From: Sebastes aleutianus
Lineage: Eukaryota > Chordata > Actinopteri > Perciformes > Sebastidae
Assembly: GCA_916700875.1 (NCBI GenBank)
Contig: CAKAKS010000066.1
Coordinates: 7,314,243-7,378,242 of the forward strand
Direction of reading: 5' to 3'
DNA length: 64,000 bases
Shown here: positions 1 through 12,281 of the stretch, piece after piece
Position numbering within the stretch: the first letter of the stretch is position 1
Layout: each line of letters starts with the position of its first letter
The notes under the pieces: generated by a model
Database searches by the model: none
Seen by the model: only the letters and a program-made list of their open reading frames with translations
What the model was told of the DNA's origin: nothing
Translations under genes and position numbers: made by a program

Positions 1-942
1 AGTTGAAACAATGGGAAGGGAGATGAATAGAAGGTGTCAGAAATAGTAGATGATTGGAAGGTAGAAAGAGACAAATGGATGGTGCGGCAGATGAAGAGTG
101 TGTATGTGTGTGTGTGTGTGTGTGTGTTCATGTGCTGCAACAGTGTAGAACTCCTATATAGGCCAATGGAGGTGGAGCAGGGCACTAACACTGCCACTTT
201 GTGTTGTCGTAATGCAAGATTGATACCAATACTAAGTTTAGTAATGTCTCAGGTTGGTGGTGGTCACTGTGATGCTTTACTTAGGTATCTTATCCCACAG
301 GTAAAGCCTGGCAAACACTAAAAGAGTTTTCAAATCTTAACAGATGTTGAAAATGTGAGAGACCCCACACATCACGACATGTTATGATAAATTTAACAGT
401 TTTATTCCTGTAGTGTGTGGAGAGCAACGATTTGGCCAAAACAGCACACCACACAGTGACTGATTCTAACAGAAATCTCGCAAAATCTCTCTCGATCAAA
501 CGTGACATTTGTGTAAACAAACATGGCGGACGACGGGCAGGATGTTAGCGATGTTGCATTAATTTGTGCCGAAAATTAACAAAGAAAAAATCTGGATGAA
601 GTCATGGAGACACGTTAAATAAACACTTGTGTTGTTGCCACAAATCAACAAGTTGCTCCTCCATTTCTGAGCTCCATCTTACTACTACTTCATGCTTCGT
701 GTTTTGCAGCCCACAAAAAACTGACTGCCTTATTTCACAGTTTGTGGGTTGGTAGGCCCTCCAGAGTTTTTCATGATATGTCCCCTTCAATCAGAGCAGT
801 TAACCATACCACCTTTAAATCCCAAAAAGTAGCTATAAGAGATGGAAAGGAGAGTTCTCTTCAAGTGACGAGTTTTATTTCAGACCATCAGCCAACTAAA
901 TATCTCCCTCTGTGTCTGTTTTTCTCTCGTCTCTCTGCCCAG
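1..942 (+). other. aacs intron, 3' part
   Basis: No upstream aacs exon could be recognised here, so this stretch is read as the intron preceding the first visible exon. It carries a short (GT)n tract at 99-127. At about 330-570 there is a block that looks like interspersed-repeat sequence, but I cannot assign it. The longer reading frames here show no protein similarity that I recognise. Confidence 0.7.
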
Positions 943-1056
943 GCGGCACTGACATCGTGTCATGCTTCATGGGTCAGAACCCGACAGTTCCAGTTTATCG
1001 GGGTGAGATCCAAACAAGAAACCTCGGCATTGCTGTGGAAGCCTGGAGCCCTGATG
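943..1056 (+). CDS. aacs: aacs exon (GGTDIVSCFMG...AVEAWSPD)
   Basis: The acceptor AG is at 941-942 after a pyrimidine-rich tract, and the donor gtatac starts at 1057. The exon enters in the middle of a codon (the first base comes from the missing upstream exon) and leaves one base of a Gly codon. It encodes the A5-type motif GGTDI, followed by a segment that is highly conserved in the family. Confidence 0.95.
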
Positions 1057-4000
1057 GTATACTATTGCCTTTTCCTCTCCATTCATTCAAAACTTTATCG
1101 AGCAATCTACAAAAATATTGACAACAGAGTTAAGGGATCATGTAGAGGTTGTGAGGAAGTTGCTAGTTTGAATCCTAGAAGGGACTGGAAAAAAAAATTA
1201 TTGAGGAAAATCTATCACAAGCCTGTTTACAAACTGCTGAGATGCCCCTTGAGCAAACTTCCCATCTGCTTCTGGAGCTGCTGGTTAGCTAACAGAACAA
1301 GACTGTGGTTCTACTCGATTGCTCCCGTATGTCGATGTACCTGTATGCATTGGCACGAATTTGAAGCTAGCAATTGCTGAAAAATTAAGAGAGTAATTAG
1401 TGTATTTTCCCAGGGTAAATACAGGAAACAGCTTCAGGGAAATACATTTCTTCCATAAACAATCCAAACAAAAAAAAGAGAGATTTTTTTTTATCTAGCT
1501 GGGAGTCTCTATGTTTTTCTCATTGATTTGAGTCCCTTGTTCCCCAGCTCCCGATCCCTGCTGCAGGCTGTACTGGCATGTCTCCACCAACTCAAAGCAG
1601 AGTGGATTGAGAGATATTTTAAAGGCAGTTTTGTAGGAAGAGTTTGGGATTATTTTAGTCAGTCTCTAAGCCTATAACACCTTCCTGAGGGAGGAAGTGA
1701 ACTGCACACTAAAGAGTGTGGGATACATTACCAGGTGATTTTCTTTATCTGAGAATGTGTTTGTGTTCATAGCTGTGTGTCCAACAGTATGTGTGTGTTT
1801 CTTTTTGGAAAAGTATATCTGAAGCTTCTAACTTTATTTTTTTGTTCTGTGTGGACAGGTAAGCCCGTATGGGGAGAGAGCGGGGAGCTCGTCTGCTTGA
1901 AACCGATCCCCTGCCAGCCAACACACTTCTGGAACGACGAGAACGGCAGCAAATACCACAAAGCGTACTTTTCTACATATCCTGGTAAGTACATAAACAT
2001 CATACATAAATACAAACTTAAATACAGTATACATACACACAAAGAACCCAGAAAAAAAAGAAGCACTTGTAATGATATAATGCATCTTTTATATTGTTAT
2101 GTTGAGTTCAATTCTTGACAGGTTTTTCTCATCAGCTATTTTTCATTGTGGTTTTATGGTTTTACATTTTGTTTTTAATCTGTTACCACAGGAGTGTGGG
2201 CCCACGGAGACTACTGCAAAATCAACCCAAAGACAGGAGGCATTGTCATGCTGGGCAGAAGGTCAGCCATTAACTGTTCTACTCAGGGGAGAGCTACTGA
2301 ATGCTGAAATAAAAGCACGTTTTATCTCTTTAGTTTTAATTGATTGATTTACTGAGAGCACTGTGCGAGTGGGCAGGTTAAAATGGCCTCTTTGTGGCTG
2401 AGATTTGGCACAGGAATCAGGAGCTGTCGCCACTGCGCACACCGACTGCGACCGTTCCATCCTTCATACGGCGATTGCCTCATTAACGTCATGGTTCCAG
2501 CCTTTGGTTTAAATCAGAAATATTGCCAAACGGGCGCTTTTGCTTTTCACTTTGACACCAAATCCTCCGCCATCGTCTTGTCTGTCAACTCTCTCTCCAC
2601 CCATGTGTGAAATCTGACTCCTGCTACTCTGAGCTGAGACTCTGTACGGAGCAGACACTTTCACTTTCAGTTCGTAGTGTCTGTCGTCAGAGTATGTATT
2701 GATAACAAGGCGCTGATCCGTGTAAATGAACTATATGGGTTTTAGTTCTATAAAAAAACTCAACGTTGAAGGGGGCGGTGATCATGTAATGTAATCGGTG
2801 TGTGCCCGAACACGTGCAACAGCGACTACTACGGCAAGCCCAGGCACAATATAAGATTGCTTAATGAAAAAATCACCAACAGAAGATTCAGTTAACGGAA
2901 AAATAGGGAAATATACACAAAGGTAAACAAATAAATAGACAAACATATAGTTTCCATATTACATATAAAGAAAGAAAGAATCACCAGTTTACAGAAAGTG
3001 AAATTGTTTCTGTATCCCGGTAGATTTTTTCTTCTTCTTCTCCAGTGCAGCGTGTTTTATGATGTGTGGCAAGGAGACAGCTCCTCAATGACAGACACTA
3101 GAGTTTTGGATGTTGAACTTGTGTTTGTTCTGCAGTGACGGAACATTGAACCCCAACGGAGTCCGATTTGGCAGCTCGGAGATTTACAACATTGGTGAGT
3201 GTTGAACGTTACAGGTGGAGGTGCAGGGTGGGGGCGGAAGAAAGGATGAAATGATGGAAAAGCATTTTTGTGAGCTTAAGTTGAGTCGTGGTCTTCTTTA
3301 AGTCGCTGGAAAAAATACTTTGCCATCCCATCATAAGTTTGTTCACTTGTCATTATTTGTTCAGTTAACAGTATGGAGTAAAAACACAATTTCTTCTTAT
3401 ATTGCAAAAAGGAATGCAGTGTTTCTGTGCTTAGTTTGTAAGTTGGAAGCCGTGAAACATTTGTCTCTGTTCTCTCGCCCATTTCCTCAAACTCTCACAA
3501 CACTCCACCTTTTCCTCTCCTCCTCTCTGTTCTTCTAATCTTTGCTCCCTTCCTCTCTTCACCTCTCACCTCCTCTTCTCTCCTCGCCTCTCATCTGCTC
3601 TCCTCATTTTTTTTGTTTTGTCTCCTTGTCCTCTGCTCTGCCCTCTCCTTTGCTCTCCTCTCTGCAGTGGAGGCATTCGAGGAAGTGACAGACAGTCTTT
3701 GCGTTCCTCAGTACAACGCCGACGGAGAAGAGCGGGTTATTTTGTTCTTAAAGATGAGGCCTGGTAAACCCTTCTGTCCGGAGTTGGTGGCGAAGATTAG
3801 AGGAGCCATAAGGAAAGCTCTGTCCGCCCGACACATCCCCGCCCTGCTGATGGAGACCAGAGACATTCCTGTAAGAGAAATATGAATAAACTAGGGCTGT
3901 CAAACAGTTAAAATAGTTAATCACGATTAATCGCATGATTGTCCATTGTTAATCGAGATTAATCGCAGTTTTTATCTGTTCAAAATGTACCTTAAAGGGA

Positions 4001-4817
4001 GATTTGTCAAGTATTTAATACTCTTATCAACATGGGAGTGGACAAATATGCTGCGTTATGCAAATGTAAGTATATATGTATTATTGGAAATCAATTAACA
4101 ACACAGAGCAATGACAAATATTGTCCAGAAACCCTCACAGGTACTGCATTTAGCATAAAAAATATGCTCAAATCATAACATGGCAAACTGCAGCCCAACA
4201 GGCAACAACAGCTGTCAGTGTGTCAGTGTGCTGACTTGACTATGACTTGCCCCAAATCGCATGTGATTATCATAAAGTGGGCATGTCTGTAAAGGAGAGA
4301 CTTGTGGGTACCCATAGAACCCATTTTCATTCACATATCTTGAGGTCAGAGGTCATGGTACCCCTTTGACAATTCCTCGCCGAAATTGAGCCCTTCCTGA
4401 AAAGCCAGTATGACATGGTTGGTACCAATTGATTTTTTAGGTTTTCTAGTTTCATATGATACCAGTGTCTTCACTCTAGCTTTAAAATCGCCTAAAAACC
4501 TAAATATCGCAAGTTGCGTTACTGCGTTAAAGAAATTAGTGGTGTTAAAACAAATTTGCGTTAACGCGTTAATATCTCGTTAACTTTGACAGCCCTAGAA
4601 TAAACCTGTCAGATTATCCTGTAAAAGTCGGTTCTTGCTTGAATGACGCCCCTTTTCTTCTTCTTCTTCTCCCCTGCAGTACACCATCAGCGGTAAGAAG
4701 GTGGAGGTGGCGGTGAAACAGGTGATTGCTGGCCGGGAGGTGGCGCAACGAGGAGCTTTCTCCAACCCGGATTCGCTGGACCTCTACAAGAACATTCCTG
4801 AACTGCAAAACTATTAA
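943..4817 (+). CDS. aacs: acetoacetyl-CoA synthetase, C-terminal six exons (5' partial)
   Basis: The spliced exons 943-1056, 1859-1984, 2192-2261, 3136-3194, 3668-3870 and 4680-4817 read as one open frame of about 235 residues ending in TAA. The protein matches the C-terminal third of vertebrate acetoacetyl-CoA synthetase (about 670 aa), a cytosolic ANL-superfamily ligase that uses ATP to activate acetoacetate to acetoacetyl-CoA for sterol and fatty-acid synthesis. Visible ANL motifs, in order, are GGTDI (the A5 position), WAHGDYC (carrying the conserved Asp of the TGD motif), LGRSDGT...NGVRFGSSEI (the hinge or A8 region) and PYTISGKKVEV (the A10 motif with the catalytic Lys). All introns are GT-AG and junction phases agree. 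Exons for the N-terminal domain are upstream of the window. No frameshift or stop is seen, so the gene looks functional. Identification is by recognition of the family sequence, not by a search. Confidence 0.96.
1859..1984 (+). CDS. aacs: aacs exon (KPVWGESGELVC...YFSTYP)
   Basis: The acceptor AG is at 1857-1858 and a consensus donor gtaagt starts at 1985. The first two bases complete a Gly codon begun in the preceding exon, and 41 full codons follow. The segment VWGESGELVCLKPIPCQP is characteristic of acetoacetyl-CoA synthetase. Confidence 0.96.
2192..2261 (+). CDS. aacs: aacs exon (VWAHGDYCKINPKTGGIVMLGR)
   Basis: The acceptor AG is at 2190-2191 and the donor gtcagc starts at 2262. This 70-bp exon encodes the WAHGDYC motif, which carries the conserved nucleotide-binding Asp of ANL enzymes. 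It ends with two bases of the Ser codon that opens the next exon's SDGT. Confidence 0.95.
3136..3194 (+). CDS. aacs: aacs exon (DGTLNPNGVRFGSSEIYNI)
   Basis: The acceptor AG is at 3134-3135 (ttctgcag) and the donor gtgagt starts at 3195. This 59-bp micro-exon encodes the A8/hinge motif of ANL enzymes, where the C-terminal domain rotates between half-reactions. It is too short to stand out as an open reading frame and was found by continuity with its neighbours. Confidence 0.94.
3195..3667 (+). other. aacs intron with long polypyrimidine tract
   Basis: This intron ends in an unusually long C/T-rich stretch (about 3470-3662) directly before the 3668 acceptor. The tract explains the Leu/Ser/Phe-rich reading frames seen there. 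It is probably an extended polypyrimidine tract or decayed (TCC)n sequence rather than coding sequence. Confidence 0.6.
3668..3870 (+). CDS. aacs: aacs exon (EAFEEVTDSLCVPQY...ETRDIP)
   Basis: The acceptor AG is at 3666-3667, after about 200 bases of strongly pyrimidine-rich sequence. The donor gtaaga starts at 3871, right after a complete Pro codon. The exon encodes most of the small mobile C-terminal domain of the ligase, including VILFLKM and RKALSARHIPALL. Confidence 0.96.
3892..4597 (+). mobile_element. non-autonomous hAT-type element (TAGGGCTGTCAA family), complete copy
   Basis: The element starts TAGGGCTGTCAAA and ends TTTGACAGCCCTA, an inverted terminal repeat. It is flanked on both sides by the identical 8-mer gaataaac (3884-3891 and 4598-4605), the target-duplication length typical of hAT transposons. 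Both ends are rich in TTAA/CGTTAAT-like words. No transposase is encoded, so it is a MITE-like passenger. It lies in the last intron of aacs. Three further partial or decayed copies occur at about 12282, 36134 and 53767. Confidence 0.9.
4680..4817 (+). CDS. aacs: aacs terminal exon with stop codon
   Basis: The acceptor AG is at 4678-4679 and the exon starts in frame. It encodes 45 residues, beginning YTISGKKVEVAVKQVIAG with the catalytic A10 lysine in SGK and ending PELQNY before TAA at 4815-4817. The C-terminus matches the usual family ending in length. Confidence 0.96.
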   Translation, partial: YTISGKKVEVAVKQVIAGREVAQRGAFSNPDSLDLYKNIPELQNY

Positions 4818-6293
4818 GAGATGATGAGGCTTCAGTGAGCCGGAGAGAGGACCTGCAAGAGAGAACCAACGAATTCAGTCTAGTTTTTAAATTAACTTTA
4901 TTCTAATTTACAGGAACAGGGTGAGTTTACAAAGGCACCTTGAGCCTTGTACAGGGCATAAGAAAGGAAAATATGGTACAAATAATATGTAAATATAATA
5001 ATAACTCTATGGTATAAGGCAGACGAGAGGCTGCTCCATTGGCTTTCTATCAAGTGATCAAGCAGCTGCTCTTACTGTCGTCTACCATGTTGTGCAAGTT
5101 AATTCAGCTTTGGATATAATATGACGTTCACAGCTCATGCTCTGAAGCCACCAATAAGGGAGAATTGTAATTTAGCGACAAGCGTTTGCTCTGGCTTCAC
5201 GTTCTGATCGCTATCGGCCAGTGAAGAGCCGTATCTCTCTGCTTTAACCCCGGTTTCGGTTCTGACTGGGTCCCACACTGGGAACCCATGGAAGTGTGCA
5301 GATAAACAAACACCTGGGGTTAACGCCTCAGCTTCGGCTCATATCACCATGTCATTGTTATGTGGTGTGTGTTGCTTTATCAAATGTATATTTACGAATA
5401 TATTTATATATTTTGGACTGTGAAATTACGTTAATTATGCATTTGAAGATAGTGAACCGAACCTGTTAGCCAAAGTGAGTCTCAGATTTAGATTTATTTA
5501 GTAACATGTCAGGAAGTTGTAGTTTGATTAAATGAACCAGAGATTCCAGATAAAACTTTTCCCGACATAACAAAATAATTGCTCAGATCCCAACAATCAT
5601 TTGACTTTGTAAAAAATGACTCTATTTCATTCCGCCCAAGACATCAAGGCATGAATTAATGAAGCTCTCAACAAGCAAAGGTTTTTTTAGTCAAATTGCC
5701 CCTCATTTATCAAGCTATCGTACAAACAAGTCCGCTGAGGTCAAATGTGATCTGAAGGTTGATTTCACCACAAAAGCCTGTATTTATTAGTTCCATATCT
5801 ATGTTCAATGTTATTCTAAGACAACTGTGTTCTCTTAACTCCTCATGCTGTGTGGCAAAGCCTCAAGGCTAATTCATGCTTTTAAAGATGAACTGCAGTG
5901 GTTTGGTCACCAGTAGTACGACATGAGCAACATGGATCAATATACAATAACAAAAATCAGAAGGTTTAGAAGGTAACCCGCACAATGCGTGATATAAAAA
6001 AGATGACCAGAATGTTAATTGTGTGACAATTACAGATATAAATGTCAAAGAAGCATTTGATTTTTTGGAGATAAATTAAGCCAAAGGAAGCATTTTATAC
6101 TGATGTAGAGGTAGCATTTTTCTTACGAGGCTGTTTTTTCCTATTTGACTTTTGATTAAGTTTTGGCCACTTGTTTCTGGATTATTTTAAACATGTTTAA
6201 TTAGGTATTAATGGAGACAAATCAACTGGGAAAACTCTGCAGTTCACCTTTAATGTCATATTCACTACTGCTTAGATATAATAAATTTCCTCT
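4818..6293 (+). other. aacs 3' UTR and downstream flank
   Basis: AT-rich sequence follows the aacs stop. AATAAA motifs occur at 6280-6285, 6539-6544 and 7177-7182. I cannot decide which, if any, is the polyadenylation signal, and a non-canonical signal nearer the stop is possible. No coding sequence was recognised. Confidence 0.5.
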
Positions 6294-6626
6294 TTAAAGG
6301 TACCCTGTGGAGTTTGGGTCCACTTGTAGCACTGTGGATTAATATTTAGAAAAGTGGGTCCCCGTTTTGAGTGTATCTTGTGCGCGTGCATGAGCTTGTG
6401 TTTGACGGGGTACATATTCCTGCCAATGGTGTCACACTATTCCACTGATTGAGAAGTAGCAATGCACCAGCAAAATGCAGGGGCGAGGACAACTGCAACC
6501 GGCGAACACGGATGTAAACAATGCAGGTTTCAAGTAAAAATAAATCAGCTTTTCTACTGCTGACTTGTTTTTTAGGCGTCTGGTGAGAAACACTAATGTT
6601 AACAGAACTCCACAGGGTACCTTTAA
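6294..6626. mobile_element. 333-bp MITE with perfect TTAA-starting terminal inverted repeats
   Basis: The left end TTAAAGGTACCCTGTGGAGT and the reverse complement of the right end are identical over at least 20 bases. Both termini include TTAA, the target site duplicated by piggyBac-type transposons. No coding capacity is present. Its outermost ten bases (TTAAAGGTAC) are shared with the element that hosts the minisatellite at 18355-22297. Confidence 0.85.
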
Positions 6627-7343
6627 AGTCCCAAAGATGCATCTGCTCTCTATTAAAGAGACGGAGATCATAACTGTACACTTTGCACTTTAGTACTGTT
6701 TACTGTATGTGACGTTGATCATATTGAAATCTGGTGAAACATGGCAGATCTACTGTTCCATTCTGTAGTGTGAATGCAGGTCAGGCAGTTTTTCTTCTGC
6801 TTTTTAATACTAGGCCAAGGGTTTGCAAACATTATTCTGGGTGTGTCACATGTAAATAATAAGATGTATTTGGTTCTTTCATATCCGCCTTTAGTGAATC
6901 TATAATGTAATTTTTACTTGTTTTGTTGCTGCAAGAAAGTTGATTGAATCAGATTGTGACGCGTGTCTTTCTACAGTACATTATTTGCTCTTTTACACAT
7001 CATGATAATGGTCAGTCTCTAGTTCATGTTGGAAGTTGACAGAGCCGTGAATGGATGTGAACTCCTTTTTTGGCTACGTTCAGTCAGAGTTTTTCAGGGG
7101 GATATTTGCATAAGAAACCACTTGAGTCGTGTATCAACAGAGATTTTGTTTCCTGGTTGACAACTGTCAGCTATCCAATAAAGTAAAGCCAGTCTGAGAG
7201 CGAAAGCTCAAAACAAACAACTTTGTGTTCCAAAACTTCAGCCTTTAATACTCGTTGGAGATTTACACCATGAGCATCCTCATTGTTTTCCTGAGATTAA
7301 CTTGGAGACCCTTTATCCCATGCTGCCTGGACACAGCTCGCAT
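6627..7343. other. unique AT-rich sequence downstream of aacs
   Basis: No gene or repeat is recognised apart from an AATAAA motif at 7177-7182, which could be a distal aacs polyadenylation signal. Confidence 0.4.
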
Positions 7344-7930
7344 GTAAAGGCCCAGACGCACCAAACCGACATCAGAGAACGGGCAGCGACGAAGGCAACT
7401 GTTGAGTCGCCTCACGTCTACTTTGTCTTGGCCAAAAAGCTGCACTCGAACCAACCGCAAAGACTACAGCTGATGGCCAGTTACCACGTACATTCTGCGT
7501 CTGAGTGAGAGGAAACAACTCTCCACACCAGCGGGCGGTGGTAGTCTGTATTCATCATTCAAAAAGGGAAACCTCTCTTCCGTTTCTCTTCTCGTGCATT
7601 GATTCCTTTAAGCTGAACAGCCAATCAGAGTGATTTCTCTCACCGACGGGCTCCGTCGCCGATTCAACATGCTGAATCGGCCGAAAAAACGTCAACACGG
7701 TGCGGGGCACACCACAAAAACTAGGCCGACAGATGCTCACCAACAGCCATGATTCTACAGTAGCCCAGAACGGACAAGGCAAGGCAGCTTTAAACCAAAC
7801 ACTGGCGCTAGAGAGAGAGAATACTTTATATTATCGGTGGGCCATAGGCTCAATCTCCATTTTGTTACCTCCTTCGGCGATAGATAACGATTCACAAACA
7901 TTTATATAATTGAAAATCCTCGAGATTGCC
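7344..7930 (-). mobile_element. composite of two short repeat remnants
   Basis: 7344 to about 7740 is the reverse-complement relative of the TTAA-ended element at 56290-56784. It shares the GGCC-AGACGCACCAAACCGAC-type terminus and an internal segment around CTGAACAGCCAATCAGAGTG. From about 7750 the sequence switches to GTAGCCCAGAACGGACA, which belongs to the interior of the different element at 33947-34441. One repeat therefore truncates or is nested against the other. Open frames here are not genes. Confidence 0.65.
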
Positions 7931-8059
7931 CCTTTAAACAAGAACATTTTGACTGATATTCTTTCCTTGCTTCTTTGTCTGCTTCACTTTTGGGTTTCAA
8001 CCCCATCAGCAGCCTATTAACATGCAATCACTAGATCACCTGTGTTTGAGTAATTGTCT

Positions 8060-8062
<3 letters not shown>

Positions 8063-8141
<79 letters not shown>

Positions 8142-8162
8142 GCGTGTGCGTGCGTGTGTGTG
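8063..8162. repeat. (TG)n microsatellite, about 100 bp
   Basis: A nearly uninterrupted TG run with a few TGCG interruptions at its 3' end. It lies in otherwise featureless intergenic sequence (7931-9150). Confidence 0.97.
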
Positions 8163-9154
8163 TTTTTGGTGAGTGTGTAGAAGCCAGTCATTTTGACAGA
8201 CGTCTGCTTTGGAAATAAACTTGGCAGTTTTAAAACTCCCTGTAACCTTTATAAGTGTGAACGCTCAGACCTGCCACTCAGCCAAACTTCAAAACAGAAC
8301 CGTGAGGAAAATATTAAAATAGAAAAAGTGAGACTTGGTTGGAGTCCAGTTTCTCATCAGTGTAAAAAAAACTCTCACTAATCTAGTGTGTAATTATTTG
8401 ATTTATTCCTACCTTCAGTCATTTATACATGACAAAATGTTTTGCTGGCATCCTGTCAGTTCGTAGAGGAGAGAGAACGGAGAGCTGCAGAAATTAGCAG
8501 TGTGGGCTGAATGTAGGAATGTTGTCAAATGAAACGCTGAAGTGTTTACCAAATTCACAAATAATAACCATCTGATGAACATGAATGGTAAGTGCCACGC
8601 AGTCCCCCAGAGAGGCTGTCTGTTGTCGCATGATTCATCCCAGTAGTCTCATAACAAACCAGAAAATGACTTTGTTAACGGCTTGATTGGTACACTGTGT
8701 ACTTACAGGGGTTGACGGTTAATTCACTCTCAGTGCAGTCAATTTAAAATGTAAATTGAAACTGCACAGACTAATGATGGACTGTTTATTCTCAGTTATT
8801 ATGGTATAAATTGACCCGTGGTGGTTATGTAAATGTTTTCCTTCCATACTACTGAAGAAATTTAATTTATAAACTAGATTGGAATGTGATTGTCTCCCCA
8901 CAGGTGAATTTATTGTGTAACTCGTCAGACTAGAAAGTGTCATTAGCGACTTTATTATGCTATTAAAAACACAGCGCAAGCACAAACAGATTACATACAA
9001 ACTAGAAAAGAGTTGGACATAGTGTCTGTTTCTTTCTCAAGTGGTGTTTGAAGCCAGGGTGTGTTGTCCTGTAAAACAGGGCCTCCTATTGTAACCCATC
9101 TTCCATGTCCTCAATTATCCTCAGGTGATGAGGATAGGATAGGATAGGATCTTG

Positions 9155-9680
9155 TTTTTTTTTGCAACCAGAAGTTACACAAGAGGGTGGAGTTAAGTAC
9201 AACGAATGCTGAATAAGACATTTTTAGGACACCAAAATGTTACAATTAACTTTCATGAACTGACAACACACTGAGAAAGGGTTAAAGCTCTACGACGAAA
9301 ACACGGACAACTCCCAGACCGAACAACGCCGTGGTAGCAACCTGTCAATCACAAGGTAGCCCCGCCCTAAAGCATGCCCTGCTTTATGGTCTATTTGACT
9401 CTAAATGGGACCATAATTTACTAAATGAAAATAATGCTGTATTGATGAAGACTTGAAACTAGCGATTGAGACCATAAACTCATGTTTACAATGTTTACTG
9501 AGGTAATAAATCAAGTGAGAAGTAGGCTCATATTCTCATAGACTTCTATACAATCTGACTTCTTTTTGCAACCAGAGGAGTCGCCCCCTGCTGGCTGTTA
9601 GAGAGAATGCAAGTTTAAGGCACTTCAGCATTAGCTTCACTTCTCAGACCCGGAGGTAGCGCACTGGTCTAGCTTCACAC
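9155..9680 (+). repeat. interspersed repeat (TTTTTGCAACCAGA family), longest copy
   Basis: A segment of about 525 bp that recurs in reverse orientation at 61003-61485 and as a 3' fragment at 41471-41577. Shared words include GAGTCGCCCCCTGCTGGCT and GACCCGGAGGTAGC. TTTTTGCAACCAGA occurs both at the 5' end and internally at about 9562. A pentanucleotide run (GATAG)n lies just upstream at 9132-9150. There is no coding capacity, and the class is not assigned. Confidence 0.8.
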
Positions 9681-9689
9681 TGCTGGCAT

Positions 9690-12281
9690 GGCTGTAGACT
9701 CTCAGTCTTGTTTTTTTTTTATATCTTTATCTCACTTGTTTTGCTCTCATTTTAAAATATGGAAGGTTTAAGGACACATGATTTTAATGTTTCAGTTAGA
9801 TTGATGTGTACACTTTAAATTTTGCTCAGCCAATAAACTGTAGCCTACATTTAAAACAAGTGTTGCTCTTCAGAAATTGTGTTAATTTGATTTTACAGTC
9901 ACTAATGTGAATAATGTTTGGAAATACATGCTGATTATGTGTAACTGATTAGGCTACTGTATGTGTAATTTATACAGAACAAAAAAACAGAGGGAGCAAT
10001 TAGAACCAGAGAGAGAGATGCATATTATATAACTGTTTAGATATTCAGTGATCAGAATAAAGTAGCTTTGTGTTTCCTTTTCAATCTGATCCTCAGAGGA
10101 ACACACTGACAGTGGCTTTTATTTCCTATTCACTGTCAACAACTTGTTTGAGATAACTCGCTCTTCCCCCCAACTCCTGTAAATCTAATAGTAATTCTTT
10201 CATATCCCCTCTAAGCAGATTAATTTAAATTTGCTTTATGTGGTCGGTCATTCAATTGAGTTTTACACGAGAAGCAGCTAAATGGAAAATAATCTGTACT
10301 GAGACTCGTGCCTGTGTAGAGCGGCCCAAATTGTGCCGAGCAGATGTGCAAATTGCTCCGGTACATTTTTAGATTCTTCTGTCGCAGCAGAGGGAATCAG
10401 TGTTTTTGTGTCCTCTGGAATGACAATTGCGACTAAAACATTAAAGTTGTGCTGCATGTATAAATGAGTTTATGCTTTAAATTTGACAGATATTATCTGG
10501 GAAACTTTATGCAGAGTCCATGACTGTTTATCTGCAAAAAACAACCTGTGAGCTACACAATGCAATCTTCTGTGTCCATGCATCAGTGTCCTATTCACTG
10601 ATGATGTGGACTTTTCAAATAAGATAAGTTAAACAAATTCAAGAAAATATATACTGTATATAATTAATATGTAATTCATGATGTTTAATTAGTTCTTGAT
10701 TATGTCTACTTCATTATTTTTTATTTATTTGTATTTTTTGTTTTTACATGGTTATTGATGAACTGTTTCTTATTGTCATTCAATTTCTTTGTATTTTTAT
10801 TTGTTGTATTTATTAGTTTAGTACCTTTTTTTCGTTTTTAAGTTGATTTTGAGGGGAGGTCTCATGTATAAGCCTTATTATCTAGTTCCATGCTTTTGCA
10901 TGTGTGCAAATAATAATTAAAGGCCTCTTAAAATGATTGATTACACTGTAAAATCTCCTTCTTATCAAAATGTTTCTGTCTTTAACTGAGTCCAAACAAA
11001 GAATATTTAAACTTTTAACATTTTAATATACAGTGTTTCAAACATTTTCTAAAATAAAGAAGCGCAGAGCTGGATTTGAATGGTCTTATTGCAGTTTTGA
11101 GGAGTGATTTATCGACCGATATGACTTGAAAAGATGAAGATTTTTGCAGTGTGACTAGAAAAATAAATCTCTGGTTGTCAAAGTTGATTAATTGCACGTG
11201 AACAGTACACTTGGGGTTCATGAGTTGGCATTTCTTTATCTTTAACGTCAGCTTATGTACGGCTTTGATACGGTCTCTGACCCCAAACTGTTCAAAAGCC
11301 AACCAGACCAGATTTATTTTGTACCAGAGAGCTCCCAGACGTGAGTGAATATGACAGAGTGTGTGAAGAGAGAGTTGTACATCAAGCTGCGATGAAGGGG
11401 TCAGACTTCACATACAGTATATATATGGTTTAACCCTCTTTACGCTGTTGTCACCACCTCATCCATTTGTTCAGAATGTCAATGTGAAATATAAAAGGTT
11501 TAAAAAAAAGACAAGAGGAGGAAGAAGATGCAGATGAAAAGCATGACAAATATTGATGGAGTGGTGCCTGCTGGGTTTGTCCCGGCCGACATTATGGATC
11601 AGAGCGATGTATGGAACATCCTGAGACAGGAAACGAATCAATAACTGTAACCTCTGGACATGACAGCAGAGGGGAACATTACGTTGGTGTGTGTCACTTG
11701 AAGCTGCTACTATGTAAATTCATGTCACTATGATTTTAGTCTAGATCTACAAGGATTTTAACTTAACTGTTGTAATGATGCACAATTGAATCAGTAGAGC
11801 ATCACTAACACATTTGTGTGAAGCATGACGTAGTGTGAAAACTTTGTGAAGAACCAAGATTAGAGATCAGATCAAAATCAGTTTCACATTGAATTGATTA
11901 TTTTACACATAATGAAATACAACAATCCTAAGAATTGATAACCTTGAAGGTAATTTGATTTTCTTCTCTGATGCAGAGCAAAGGATGTCAGGTAACAGTT
12001 CAAACAGCAGAGAGACAATACTAATCTGTGAACGTCAACATGTGAAAACATCGTAAATTGATTCCAAAATGATAATGCTTTTTAAGTGCTAAACTAAATT
12101 CAATAAGTCTGTTGTCTGTGAACTCTGTGGTTCAGTACTTTAATGTAAGAAAACGAAGACACGGTGCAACTTCCCACATCGCTGCTGCACTTTGCTCCTT
12201 AATTGCAGCTCAACATCTTCATTATATTAATGTGAACCACAAAAGACCATGTCAAGTGAAAATATGAATAATATGATTTAT
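9690..12281. other. AT-rich intergenic sequence, no gene seen
   Basis: No exon-like open frame with recognisable protein similarity occurs here. Sequence around 10080-10400 is less repetitive than its surroundings and contains homeodomain-type ATTTAA/TAATTT words, so it might be regulatory. The rest is low-complexity AT-rich DNA. Confidence 0.5.

Noticed and set aside
742..1380. 212-codon open frame overlapping the first aacs exon
   Set aside because: It starts at a non-ATG codon and reads a different frame from the clear aacs exon 943-1056.
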